From NCBI GenBank assembly GCA_034189125.1, contig JAXHVB010000127.1, forward strand, positions 1 to 49,320: DNA of 49,320 bases. Direction: 5' to 3'. The position numbers were made by a program, and so were the translations under genes. The notes beneath the pieces are model-generated. The model saw nothing but the letters and a program-made list of their open reading frames with translations, ran no database searches and was not told the DNA's origin. Origin of the DNA: UBA5862 sp002408105. GTDB lineage: Bacteria > Pseudomonadota > Gammaproteobacteria > Pseudomonadales > UBA5862. Every line of letters begins with the position of its first letter. The stretch's first letter is position 1. This document shows positions 16,212 through 24,077 of this stretch, in pieces.

Positions 16212-16621
16212 TGGTCTTGGCTGGTGGCGATCGAAATGTTGTACACGCCCGCTTCCCGAGAGGCGTCCATGACACCGACCAGCAGTTTGGTCGGCGCCTC
16301 TTCATCCGCCTGGATGACCACGGTGCCCTGCGGGTTCTCGGCCGACAGGCGTTCAATGTTGGCGCGCACCGAACTCAGATCGATCCGTCGCCGGTTGATC
16401 CATATCTCGCCATTGGCGCTGATCCCAACCAGGATGTTGGCGCGGTCTTGCTGGGTCGCAGTGTTGGCCTCGGGCCGGTTGACGTCGATGCCCGATTCTT
16501 TCACGAAACTTGCTGTGACGATAAAGAAAATCAACATGATGAACACCACGTCGAGCATGGGTGTGACGTTGATTTCGTCCTCTTCCACTTCAGCGTGGCT
16601 GCGCAGAAACGACATTCGCAT
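16208..16621 (-). CDS. exbD: ExbD-type biopolymer transport protein
   Basis: A 137-residue ExbD. It forms with ExbB the proton channel that energises TonB in the inner membrane. There is a single membrane helix, VTPMLDVVFIMLIFFIVTASF (about residues 18-39), with the essential Asp in MLDVVFI, followed by the periplasmic domain with VNRPEA, ISANGEIWINRRRIDL and VVIQADEEAPTKLLVGVMD. It lies 3 nt after exbB, and the tonB start codon overlaps its stop. Confidence 0.95.
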   Translation of the reverse strand: MRMSFLRSHAEVEEDEINVTPMLDVVFIMLIFFIVTASFVKESGIDVNRPEANTATQQDRANILVGISANGEIWINRRRIDLSSVRANIERLSAENPQGTVVIQADEEAPTKLLVGVMDASREAGVYNISIATSQDQ

Positions 16622-16624
16622 GGT

Positions 16625-17152
16625 TCAGGCCCCGAAAGTCAGCTGTTCGTTGAGGCGGTGCTGGCGCCGTTCAAGGCTGCGCTTCAGCAGGGTTTGCGCA
16701 AACACACCGGTGAGGGCCCCCACCATACCTGCCATGGTGGGCATGGTGGCCTTGGAAATCCCGGAAGCCATTGCCCGCACGCTGCCGGTGCCCATCGACG
16801 CCATGACATCAAAGACTTCAATCATGCCGGTGACCGTGCCCAAGAGCCCAAACAGGGGGCACAGCGACACCAGCGCCTTGATCAGATCCATGTTGCGTAC
16901 ACTGTCGGCTTCGAAGGCCGCCAAGCGCGCTGAGCGGATCTGGTGCGCGCTCCAAGAGCTGTGCTCCCCACGCCCCCGCCACTCTTCCACGATGGCCTGC
17001 ATCCGCCGCGGCAATCCCCACCAGAGGTACAGCAGGCGCTCAAGGATAAAGCCCCACATCACGAAAATGACGCCAAGCAGCACCAGCAGGACGTCACCGC
17101 CCCGCTCAATGAACAGGACGATGGGTTCTAGGATTTCAAGCTGCAGGAGCAT
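16625..17152 (-). CDS. exbB: ExbB-type proton channel subunit (ExbB2)
   Basis: A 175-residue MotA/TolQ/ExbB-family protein of the short, TonB2-associated type. The start is placed at ATG 17152, which overlaps the end of the upstream ttpC gene by 17 nt; a TTG at 17194 is possible but gives an unusual N-terminus. Three membrane segments are visible: GGDVLLVLLGVIFVMWGFIL, ALVSLCPLFGLLGTVTGMIEVF and TMPTMAGMVGALTGVFAQTLL. The middle segment includes the conserved PLFGLLGTVTGMI motif that lines the proton path. Confidence 0.93.
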   Translation of the reverse strand: MLLQLEILEPIVLFIERGGDVLLVLLGVIFVMWGFILERLLYLWWGLPRRMQAIVEEWRGRGEHSSWSAHQIRSARLAAFEADSVRNMDLIKALVSLCPLFGLLGTVTGMIEVFDVMASMGTGSVRAMASGISKATMPTMAGMVGALTGVFAQTLLKRSLERRQHRLNEQLTFGA

Positions 17153-18542
17153 GGTGGGTTTGGGTTGCAGCGTCGCGCTCGGAGTGTTCGGCAATCAGCC
17201 CAATGGCCTGGCGCTCCAACACCTGACTCAGGGCACGGCTGCGGCCATTGACCAGGGTGTGCAACAGCACGGCGGGAATGGCCACCGCGAGGCCAAGCAC
17301 CGTGGTCACCAGCGCCTGGGAAATCCCGCCCGCCATCAGTTTGGGGTCACCCGTCCCAAACAGGGTCATGGCTTGGAAGGTGTTGATCATCCCGGTCACG
17401 GTGCCCAGCAGGCCGAGCAGCGGTGCCACCACCGAAATGATTTTGAGCAACGGCAAAAACCGGGTCAGCCGCGGCGTCTCTGACAGCACGGCTTCACCCA
17501 CCTTGAGTTCCAGGGTTTCGTTGTCTTCACTGCGGTTTTTGGCATACACGGCCAGTACGCGACCGAGCGGGTTTCCGGTGTCCGGCTCTGCCTGGCGCAT
17601 TTGTCGATGCACCCGGGCGCTCACCACAGCCAGGTACACCAAGCGCTCCAACGCCAGCAGCAGGGCCACTACACCGAGCGCCAAAATGATGTACCCAACA
17701 ACACCCCCCTGGTCTATCCGCTCGCGCAGGTCCGGCGCCCGGATCAGCAGGGACAGCAGCGCCCCACGGGATGGATCCAGCCAGAAATCCGCCCGCTCGC
17801 CGGTGGGCGCACTGACGTAGCCTTCGGCGGTGTCTACGTAGCGTGCCGCGGGCTGGCGAACCAACTCAACCAAGCGGTTGGTCTCATCCTCCCACGTCAG
17901 GTACCGCCCGTCGTCGGCCCGAACCACATTAAAAGCACCCACACGCACCACATCCGCGGTCGTGCGCTCGCCGCCGCGACTGACCACTTCTGCCGAATAG
18001 GTCAGCGTGCGTCCGGTGGCGACCATCTCGCGCTGTTCTTCGAACCACAGACGCTCCAGGTCGCTGATGGCGGGGAGCCGGTCATTCGAGCCTGCTTTGG
18101 AAATCAGTGCATCGAGAAAGTCTTCTCGCCCAGGATACTGGGAGCTGGTCACCGACGCGCCGAGGACCGCTTTGGTGTCCGCAGCCACCTGCTGAACCAC
18201 ACCGAAGAGTTCGCGCAGCTCGCCCAGGCTCTCGTTCAGTTTTTCCTCCAGCTCCGTGATGCGTTCTTCGTTCGCACGGAACTCGCCCTCCTTCACTTCG
18301 CTTTCCTGCTCCAGGGCGGTGCGACGTGCCTGAGCGTCGTTGAGCAGCTGCTCTTGCGCTTCCACTTGTGAGCGGAATTCGTTGATCCGCTGCTGATAGA
18401 GGGCGCGGTCACGGGTCATGCCTTGCTCAACACGTTCGAGCAGCTGTTCAAGCGAGGTCGCACGGTCTGATTCGGCCGCCTGCACCACCGTTGCAGCCAA
18501 TGCCCAACACAGCAGGAGATAGACAGGTCTCATGGCTTTCAT
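17136..18542 (-). CDS. ttpC: TtpC-like protein: periplasmic coiled coil fused to a MotA/TolQ/ExbB domain
   Basis: A 468-residue fusion. It has a signal peptide (VYLLLCWALAATVVQA), then a long coiled coil (about residues 25-115, for example RINEFRSQVEAQEQLLNDAQARRTALEQE), a globular periplasmic domain including SQYPGREDFLDALISKAGS and RGGERTTADVVRVGAFNVV, and from about residue 275 a membrane domain with VVGYIILALGVVALLLALERLVYL and the ExbB signature LPLLKIISVVAPLLGLLGTVTGMINTFQAM. This architecture is TtpC, which in Vibrio TonB2 systems is needed for transport through the ExbB2/ExbD2/TonB2 complex. Its ATG overlaps the stop of the DUF3450-like gene (ATGA), so the two are translationally coupled. 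Confidence 0.92.
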   Translation of the reverse strand: MKAMRPVYLLLCWALAATVVQAAESDRATSLEQLLERVEQGMTRDRALYQQRINEFRSQVEAQEQLLNDAQARRTALEQESEVKEGEFRANEERITELEEKLNESLGELRELFGVVQQVAADTKAVLGASVTSSQYPGREDFLDALISKAGSNDRLPAISDLERLWFEEQREMVATGRTLTYSAEVVSRGGERTTADVVRVGAFNVVRADDGRYLTWEDETNRLVELVRQPAARYVDTAEGYVSAPTGERADFWLDPSRGALLSLLIRAPDLRERIDQGGVVGYIILALGVVALLLALERLVYLAVVSARVHRQMRQAEPDTGNPLGRVLAVYAKNRSEDNETLELKVGEAVLSETPRLTRFLPLLKIISVVAPLLGLLGTVTGMINTFQAMTLFGTGDPKLMAGGISQALVTTVLGLAVAIPAVLLHTLVNGRSRALSQVLERQAIGLIAEHSERDAATQTHHAPAA

Positions 18543-19297
18543 TGGGTGGGCTCCGGCGTCGGCAACGGCAGTTTGATCAAATCGGGGGCAGCTTGCTCGC
18601 GGGCAATGCGCAAGCCACGGTCCAGTTGACTTCGGTAGCTTCGGTCCAGGGGTGCCCAGCTGGCCGCCTTCGCGTCCCAGGCTCCCAGGTCGGTGCCATC
18701 AAGCGACTGGTAGAACAGCCCGATTCGGCCAATGCGCAGGAATTCAACCTCTTGGGCACCACCGGCGGTCTCGAGTTCGCCCCGGTAGGCTTCGATGGTG
18801 CGCCCGTATTCCATCTCGGTGAGGTACGCCTCATGGATGTTGCGAAACTTCTCGGCGGCGGTGACATCCGCGCGGTCCACCAGCGCTTGCAGGTGCTCAA
18901 CCCGTGCGGTGCGCTCGCCTTGCAGGAATGGCACATCAAGCGCCACAAATTGATCAAGGGCGTCAATCATCTTGAGCATGAGCGGCATGATCTGGCGCTC
19001 GATGAGGGTCGCTTCTTCGATCGACTGGTTGAGGTTGTCCATCTCATCGCGCTGGCTCTGCAACTGGCGGTCGAGCTGCGCGACGTACACCTCCAGTCCA
19101 TCGATTTCTTTGTTAACGCGGCTGTACTCCTGAACCAGGCCACGCCGTTCCTGGTCCATTTTCTCCAGCTGTTGCTGAGCTGCCTGGCCGCGCTCGGTGC
19201 GCTTGACACCCTGCTCTATGGTTTCATCGACCTGGGCCACAGCCAGCGCACAGGCGCAAAATGCCGCAATTCCCACGATTGCTCTTGGTCCACTCAT
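18539..19297 (-). CDS. DUF3450-like periplasmic coiled-coil protein
   Basis: A 252-residue exported protein; the frame also opens at GTG 19303, but ATG 19297 begins a clean signal peptide (MSGPRAIVGIAAFCACALAVAQ). Residues 25-105 form a heptad-rich coiled coil (EYSRVNKEIDGLEVYVAQLDRQLQSQ is part of it), followed by a helical domain with MPLMLKMIDALDQFVALDVPFLQGER and YGRTIEAYRGELETAGGAQEVEFLRIGRIGLFYQSLDG. The latter segment is the hallmark of the DUF3450 family as I recall it. DUF3450 genes commonly stand first in TtpC-TonB2 operons; function is unknown, probably a periplasmic scaffold. This is the first gene after the Pho-box-like element at 19401-19418. Confidence 0.85.
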   Translation of the reverse strand: MSGPRAIVGIAAFCACALAVAQVDETIEQGVKRTERGQAAQQQLEKMDQERRGLVQEYSRVNKEIDGLEVYVAQLDRQLQSQRDEMDNLNQSIEEATLIERQIMPLMLKMIDALDQFVALDVPFLQGERTARVEHLQALVDRADVTAAEKFRNIHEAYLTEMEYGRTIEAYRGELETAGGAQEVEFLRIGRIGLFYQSLDGTDLGAWDAKAASWAPLDRSYRSQLDRGLRIAREQAAPDLIKLPLPTPEPTQ

Positions 19298-19384
19298 TGA
19301 CACGATTCAAGACCCTTCATCGACAATTCAACCGTTTCCCGCCAGGGAACCCGCATGAGATGGGTCCCAACCAAAGGGGCGGGG

Positions 19385-19418
19385 AGCGTAACCCTGCAAT
19401 GTGACAGTTGCGTGAACC
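19385..19418 (-). promoter_or_regulatory. Pho-box-like element and -10 hexamer upstream of the TonB2 operon
   Basis: On the minus strand GGTTCAC-GCAA-CTGTCAC (19418-19401) matches a two-repeat Pho box; after exactly 10 nt stands TACGCT (19390-19385). The element lies in the 183-nt gap between the small acidic protein gene and the DUF3450-like gene, leaving a leader of about 80 nt. Core and spacing are shared with the elements at 11051 and 14270. Confidence 0.6.
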
Positions 19419-19480
19419 CTGCCGGATCTGCCGGTTGCCCGCGCCCCAACGATTTGGAGGCCCGCGGGATATCGGCCTGC

Positions 19481-19783
19481 TCAGCTGTGCGCGGCGTTGT
19501 GGTCCGTTGGGGAGTGGTAGTAGAAGCTCGACTCGGCGAGTTCATCGACAAGCGTGCGCAGGCGTGCCTGGCGCCGCTCTGCGGTGGCGACATCGGCACA
19601 TTCATCGCAGGCGCGGTTCTCGCAGGGCTGACGCGAGAACAGCCAGTAATGGATTGCTCCGGCCAACAACTCGTCTGCAATGTCCCACAGATCGGCGTCT
19701 TCGTGGGCCTCGGCGAAGTGGTTCGCTAGGGAGATGGTTTGCTCAGCCAGATCGGCTTGTAGGGATTGCTCTAGGTCGCTCAT
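19481..19783 (-). CDS. Small acidic protein with a Cys cluster, unknown function
   Basis: A 100-residue protein of calculated strongly acidic character, predicted cytoplasmic (no signal peptide or membrane segment). Start at ATG 19783 with GGAG upstream; an open extension upstream has no ribosome-binding site. It is all-helical in appearance: SLQADLAEQTISLANHFAEA, then LWDIADELLAGAIHYWLFSRQ, then a Cys cluster CENRACDEC (C54, C59, C62, spacing CX4CX2C) and a charged helix ERRQARLRTLVDELAES. The three Cys could bind a metal with a nearby His. It is 60 nt downstream of the P-type ATPase on the same strand and may be cotranscribed. I do not recognise the family. Confidence 0.7.
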   Translation of the reverse strand: MSDLEQSLQADLAEQTISLANHFAEAHEDADLWDIADELLAGAIHYWLFSRQPCENRACDECADVATAERRQARLRTLVDELAESSFYYHSPTDHNAAHS

Positions 19784-19843
19784 GAAAACTCCGTGGCGCC
19801 ACTGCCATCGAACCAGGCCCGTTCCGCAGGGCCACACAGGATA

Positions 19844-22474
19844 TCAGACGCTTGGGGGCGCTCCGGCTGGCAACCGTCTGCGGCGCCGGAATCCCTTCTC
19901 AGCTTCCACGACCAGCAGCACCGTCCAGGGCAAGGTGCAGCACACCGACAACTCCCAAGCCGCCAAAGGGCTGGTGTGAAGCAGCGCTGACAGCGCAGGT
20001 ACATAGATCGCCGCGAGTTGTAGGCCAACCGTAACCACCACCGCGCCCATCAGAGGGAGGTTGCTACAGAGCCCGATGGAAAACAAGGAGGCCCGCTCGC
20101 TGCGGATCGCGAGCACATGGACCAGTTGGGAAAAGGTCAACACCGTGAACACCATGGTCGGCCAGTTTTCCGATCCCGCCGCTCGGCCAATGGACATCGC
20201 CGCCAGGGACAGCACCCCGATCAGCAGCCCAACTCCGAGCATGTGTTGCCACTGGCCCTGGGCAAAGAAACTCTCCTGCGGCGGACGTGGCGGGCGCTCC
20301 ATGAGACCGGGCTCCTCGGGCTCGCTGGCGAGCGTCAGACCCGGCAGCCCATCGGTCACCAGGTTGATCCAGAGGATGTGGATCGGCAGGAGTGGAACCG
20401 GCCACCCAAGAAGCGGCGCGAGAACCAGGGTCCAGATCTCGCCCGAGTTCGACGTCATGGTGTACTTGATGAATTTGCGCAGGTTGTCGTAGATGCGCCG
20501 CCCTTGACGGACGGCGGCGACGACGGTGGCGAAATTGTCGTCCAGCAGCACCAGATCCGCTGCCTCCCGCGCCACGTCGGTTCCACGATTCCCCATCGCC
20601 ACGCCCACCGCTGCGCGACGCAAGGCAGGGGCGTCGTTCACTCCATCTCCCGTCATCGCCGCGTACTCCCCGGCTGCCTCCAGGGCTTCGAGAATGCGCA
20701 ATTTCTGCTCGGGGCTCACCCGGGCATACACCCGCACCCGCTGCACCGCCTGCACCCATTGGTCGGGGCCGAGCCCCTCAAGCTCAGCGCCCGTCAGCAC
20801 CTCCGCGTCGGCCGGAGCGATACCGACCCGTGCAGCAATCGCGCGGGCAGTCCCAGGGTGATCCCCCGTGATCATCAGGGTCTGAATGCCAGCTTGGTGA
20901 CAGGAGGCCACTGCTGCAGCGGCTTCGGGGCGCGGCGGGTCCATGAGCGCGACCAGGCCCTGGAGCACCAGATCGGTTTCGACTTCCACGCCATCCAGCG
21001 AGGCGGGATCCGCGCCCAAATCTCGGGTGGCAAGGGCCAACACACGGTACCCGGAATCGGCCCAGTGTTCGATCTGTGTGGCCACATCCGACGGCACCGG
21101 CGTGCCACCCTGGAGCGAGCCGCACAGCGGCAGCACCACCTCCGGGGCACCCTTGGTGCATGCCAGTACGCCATCTGCGGTGCGGTGCACCGTCGTCATG
21201 CGTTTGCGTTCCGAATCAAACGGCAGTTCGCTGATTCTCGGGGCCTCAGCCTGCGCGGCCGGCGGCTCGAACCCAGCGCTCTGCGCCGCCTCGACAAGCG
21301 CAACCTCCGTGGGGTCCCCCACCCAGACGCCGTCGCCGGTCCGGGAAACATCGCTGCACAAGACCATGCACTGAAGCACACCGATCGGCGCAGCGGCGAG
21401 TGCGTCGTGCTCGGCTCCTCCAAACCAGTACCGGTCCGCGTGCATGTGGTTTTCGGTGAGGGTGCCGGTCTTGTCGGCGCAGATGTAGGTGACCGAGCCC
21501 AGCGCCTCCACTGCCGGCAACCTCCGAATCAGCGCCTGATGGCGCACCATGCGCCGCGCCCCAAGCGCCAGTGCCACGGTGACCACCGCCGGCAGGGCCT
21601 CTGGGATGGCAGCAACCGCCAAACTCACCGCGGTCATGAACATGGCAAACGGCGGCTGCCCTGCCGCAAGACCGGCGCCGAACAACAGCGCGCAGAGGCC
21701 CAGCACGCCGACACTCAGTCGACGGCCGAACTGGCGCAGGCGATGCTGCAGGGGTGTGCGACTGGCCGCGCCGCTCAGCAAACTGGCAATCCGGCCGATC
21801 TCGGCCTCCGGCCCGGTGCGCACCACCAGCCCCATGCCCCGACCGGACGTCACCAGCGACCCGCTGAAGGCCATGGTGAACTGCTCCGACACAGGAGCGT
21901 GTTGGGGCACGAGCGCAGCGGCGTCCTTGGCAACCGGCTGGGACTCTCCGGTCAGCAGCGACTCATCCACCTGCAGCTCGTGGGCCTCGACCAGCCGCAG
22001 GTCAGCGGGCACCTGGTCCCCGGCCTCGACCGTGACCAAATCGCCTGGAACCAACTCGATGGCATCGATCTGTGTGGTCTCAGTGCCCCGAACCACACGG
22101 GCCATTCGAGCCCTGAGGCCAGCCAGCGCCTCGAGTGCCCGCTCCGCCCGAAATTCCTGAAAGGCGCCAATAAGCGCGTTGAGCACGACGATCACCAGAA
22201 TCGCCACACTGTCCAACACTTCCCCCAACCAACCGGAAGCCGCTGCGGCGATGCACAGGACCACCACCATGAAGTCGGTAAACTGCCCGCCCAACAGCTG
22301 AATCAAAGAGCGTTTGTGTGGCGTCGGCAGGCGGTTGGGCCCAGCGTCACGTCGACGGGCGTGGACCTCTTCCACAGAGAGGCCCGCACCCAGGTCAACG
22401 CTGAGCTTGGCTGCGCAATCCTGCGCATTCCACTGGTGCCAGGTCGCCTCATCGCTGGGTTCTTGGGAGGTCAC
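19844..22474 (-). CDS. Cation-transporting P-type ATPase, SERCA/PMR1-like (P2A)
   Basis: An 876-residue P-type ATPase of the Ca2+-ATPase-like branch, in the inner membrane. Parts in order: N-terminal cation ATPase domain (LSVEEVHARRRDAGPNRLP); membrane pair M1-M2; actuator domain with the dephosphorylation motif LTGES; M4 with PEALPAVVT, the P2A ion-site signature (usually PEGLPAVVT); the phosphorylation motif, here CADKTGTLT instead of CSDKTGTLT (about residue 340); the nucleotide domain with KGAPE; the hinge MTGDGVNDAPALRRA; and M6 with ILWINLVTDGLPG, whose NxxTD pattern matches SERCA Ca2+ ligands. The start is uncertain: GTG 22474 is used, TTG 22528 would add 18 non-conserved residues. Calcium or manganese export is the likely role, by homology only. 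Confidence 0.92.
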   Translation of the reverse strand: MTSQEPSDEATWHQWNAQDCAAKLSVDLGAGLSVEEVHARRRDAGPNRLPTPHKRSLIQLLGGQFTDFMVVVLCIAAAASGWLGEVLDSVAILVIVVLNALIGAFQEFRAERALEALAGLRARMARVVRGTETTQIDAIELVPGDLVTVEAGDQVPADLRLVEAHELQVDESLLTGESQPVAKDAAALVPQHAPVSEQFTMAFSGSLVTSGRGMGLVVRTGPEAEIGRIASLLSGAASRTPLQHRLRQFGRRLSVGVLGLCALLFGAGLAAGQPPFAMFMTAVSLAVAAIPEALPAVVTVALALGARRMVRHQALIRRLPAVEALGSVTYICADKTGTLTENHMHADRYWFGGAEHDALAAAPIGVLQCMVLCSDVSRTGDGVWVGDPTEVALVEAAQSAGFEPPAAQAEAPRISELPFDSERKRMTTVHRTADGVLACTKGAPEVVLPLCGSLQGGTPVPSDVATQIEHWADSGYRVLALATRDLGADPASLDGVEVETDLVLQGLVALMDPPRPEAAAAVASCHQAGIQTLMITGDHPGTARAIAARVGIAPADAEVLTGAELEGLGPDQWVQAVQRVRVYARVSPEQKLRILEALEAAGEYAAMTGDGVNDAPALRRAAVGVAMGNRGTDVAREAADLVLLDDNFATVVAAVRQGRRIYDNLRKFIKYTMTSNSGEIWTLVLAPLLGWPVPLLPIHILWINLVTDGLPGLTLASEPEEPGLMERPPRPPQESFFAQGQWQHMLGVGLLIGVLSLAAMSIGRAAGSENWPTMVFTVLTFSQLVHVLAIRSERASLFSIGLCSNLPLMGAVVVTVGLQLAAIYVPALSALLHTSPLAAWELSVCCTLPWTVLLVVEAEKGFRRRRRLPAGAPPSV

Positions 22475-22645
22475 GGGCCGAGGTTCACTCCAGTTGGCCC
22501 CACGCCAAAGCGCTGGCGCCAGGAACAAGAAACCCCCGTAGGATAAACCAGTTGCAACTGCCCCTCGTCGGAACTTTGCGGACCGAAGGAAAGACTAAAC
22601 CGGCAAAGGGTCAATGGCCGTCGGGGATCCCATGTGGAGATGCAC

Positions 22646-23560
22646 ATGCCGGCACAGCTGAATGTCGGGCTGCTCGGCGCGGCACTTGTCGCCCAGTGCC
22701 TCTCCTGGTTGGCGCTCAGCGCGCAGGGTGGGATCGGCTTCGCTGGGGCACTGGCGGGGGTGTTGCTGACACCGCTGCTGTGGTCGTTGATCCATGAAGC
22801 CATCCACGGACACCTGTACCGACAACCGGCTTGCAGCCGAAGGGGCGGTCGGCTGCTGGCGGTCGGTTTCGGTGCGCCCTTCGCGGTACTCCAGGCAGGT
22901 CATCTGTTTCATCACCGGTTCAACCGCAGCGCGCTGGAACGCACCGAAGTGTATGACCCCCGTGTCACCCCAGCCTGGCAGGCGGCGGTCGCGTACTATT
23001 TCCGACTCCTTGGTGGCCTCTACCTCGCAGAGTGGCTCAGCAACTTTCTGGTCTGGTTGCCAAGGGCTTGGCTGAGGAAAGGATTGGCCTGGGCTTCGGA
23101 CGGCCGCCCCCGCCAATGGGACACCCACCCACTGGCAGCCATGGTCATGGCACCTCGGGCGCTGCATGAGGCACGCCGGGACGCACTGGCAGTTCTCATG
23201 GTTTGGGGCGGCGTGTCACTGATCGCCGAGCCGGGCTGGCTGGCGGCGTTGTTGCTCGGCCGTGGGCTCTGGGTGTCGTTGTTCGATAACCTCTACCACT
23301 ACGGCGCTCCCTTGAATGACCGGCTCGCAGCCCACGACGTCCGCACACTGCCTTGGCTGCAAGCGGGGATGCTGAACTTCAACCTCCACCACACCCACCA
23401 CTGCCATCCGCAGTTGCGCTGGTCGGAGCTGCCGGGGGCAGCCGACCAGCAGCAGGTTCCCGGACCCACGCTTCGCGACGCGCTGCTTCAGCAGCTGGCT
23501 GGGCCTCGCCCGTACGGGTCCGGCGAGCAGTCGCCCGAACGGCCTGCTCGAACCGAATAG
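22646..23560 (+). CDS. Fatty acid desaturase family protein
   Basis: A 304-residue integral membrane di-iron enzyme of the fatty acid desaturase superfamily. Three histidine clusters are present in the correct order: HEAIHGH (about residue 50), HLFHHRFN (about residue 88) and HHTHHCHP near the C-terminus (about residue 250); a further His-containing segment LYHYGAPLND lies before the last box. Hydrophobic stretches at about residues 6-25, 28-50, 110-140 and 180-215 fit a four-helix membrane core. Start ATG 22646 has GGAG exactly 6 nt upstream; GTG 22634 and ATG 22640 also open the frame. Substrate could be a fatty acyl chain, a carotenoid or an alkane-type lipid; sequence alone does not decide. 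It converges on the thioesterase gene with a 4-nt gap. Confidence 0.87.
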   Translation: MPAQLNVGLLGAALVAQCLSWLALSAQGGIGFAGALAGVLLTPLLWSLIHEAIHGHLYRQPACSRRGGRLLAVGFGAPFAVLQAGHLFHHRFNRSALERTEVYDPRVTPAWQAAVAYYFRLLGGLYLAEWLSNFLVWLPRAWLRKGLAWASDGRPRQWDTHPLAAMVMAPRALHEARRDALAVLMVWGGVSLIAEPGWLAALLLGRGLWVSLFDNLYHYGAPLNDRLAAHDVRTLPWLQAGMLNFNLHHTHHCHPQLRWSELPGAADQQQVPGPTLRDALLQQLAGPRPYGSGEQSPERPARTE

Positions 23561-23564
23561 ATGC

Positions 23565-23993
23565 TCATTGTTCGGGTGGGACGACTTCGAACTCGAAGAT
23601 CGCCGCGCGGGCTGCTGGTGAAAGCGGAATCGATCGCTGGGTCTCGTGGTCGAAACACACCATGCGTCCGACGCTGCTGGCAATCAGCTCCTCGCTGCCA
23701 TGCAGGAAAATACCCGTGGTGAAGTCGTAGCTGCGCTGGCCCAAACGGCTGATGCGCACAGCGATATCGATGTCCGCGGGAAACCGCAATTGCTGGTGGT
23801 AGCGGCACTGAATGTCTCCGACAACACCGGTCCAGGCAATGTCGGGGAAGGCCGCCTGCAGCGCCATTCCATACTGCACGCGGCCGGTTTCGATGTACCG
23901 GAAAAAGGTCACGTTGTTGACGTGACCGATGGCATCCATGTCCCCCCATTGAATGGGCATGGTGTACTGCACACGAAATTCACTCCTGCGCAT
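23565..23993 (-). CDS. Acyl-CoA thioesterase, 4HBT/YbgC-like hotdog fold
   Basis: A 142-residue single hotdog domain of the 4-hydroxybenzoyl-CoA thioesterase/YbgC type. The active-site segment is WGDMDAIGHVNNVTFFRYIE (about residues 16-35) with the catalytic Asp followed by GHVNN; the core continues with VGDIQCRYHQQLRFPADIDIAVRISRLGQRSYDFTTGI. Such enzymes hydrolyse acyl-CoA thioesters in the cytoplasm. Start ATG 23993 follows GGAG at 7 nt; an upstream ATG at 24044 would add 17 non-conserved residues. The tail-to-tail neighbour is the desaturase gene, so a shared role in lipid metabolism is possible but not shown. Confidence 0.9.
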   Translation of the reverse strand: MRRSEFRVQYTMPIQWGDMDAIGHVNNVTFFRYIETGRVQYGMALQAAFPDIAWTGVVGDIQCRYHQQLRFPADIDIAVRISRLGQRSYDFTTGIFLHGSEELIASSVGRMVCFDHETQRSIPLSPAARAAIFEFEVVPPEQ

Positions 23994-24077
23994 CGGACAG
24001 CTCCTTCGACTACCTGAACCGAAAAAGCGCTGGATTCTACGCAAAAGTCAGGGCGGCGCCCAGCAGCGGGCCAATCG

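Noticed and set aside
20117..22546. Long plus-strand open frame of about 800 codons opposite the P-type ATPase
   Set aside because: It is antisense to a gene with all P-type ATPase motifs and its translation is low-complexity, Arg/His/Gln-rich with no domain; high GC content makes such shadow frames common.
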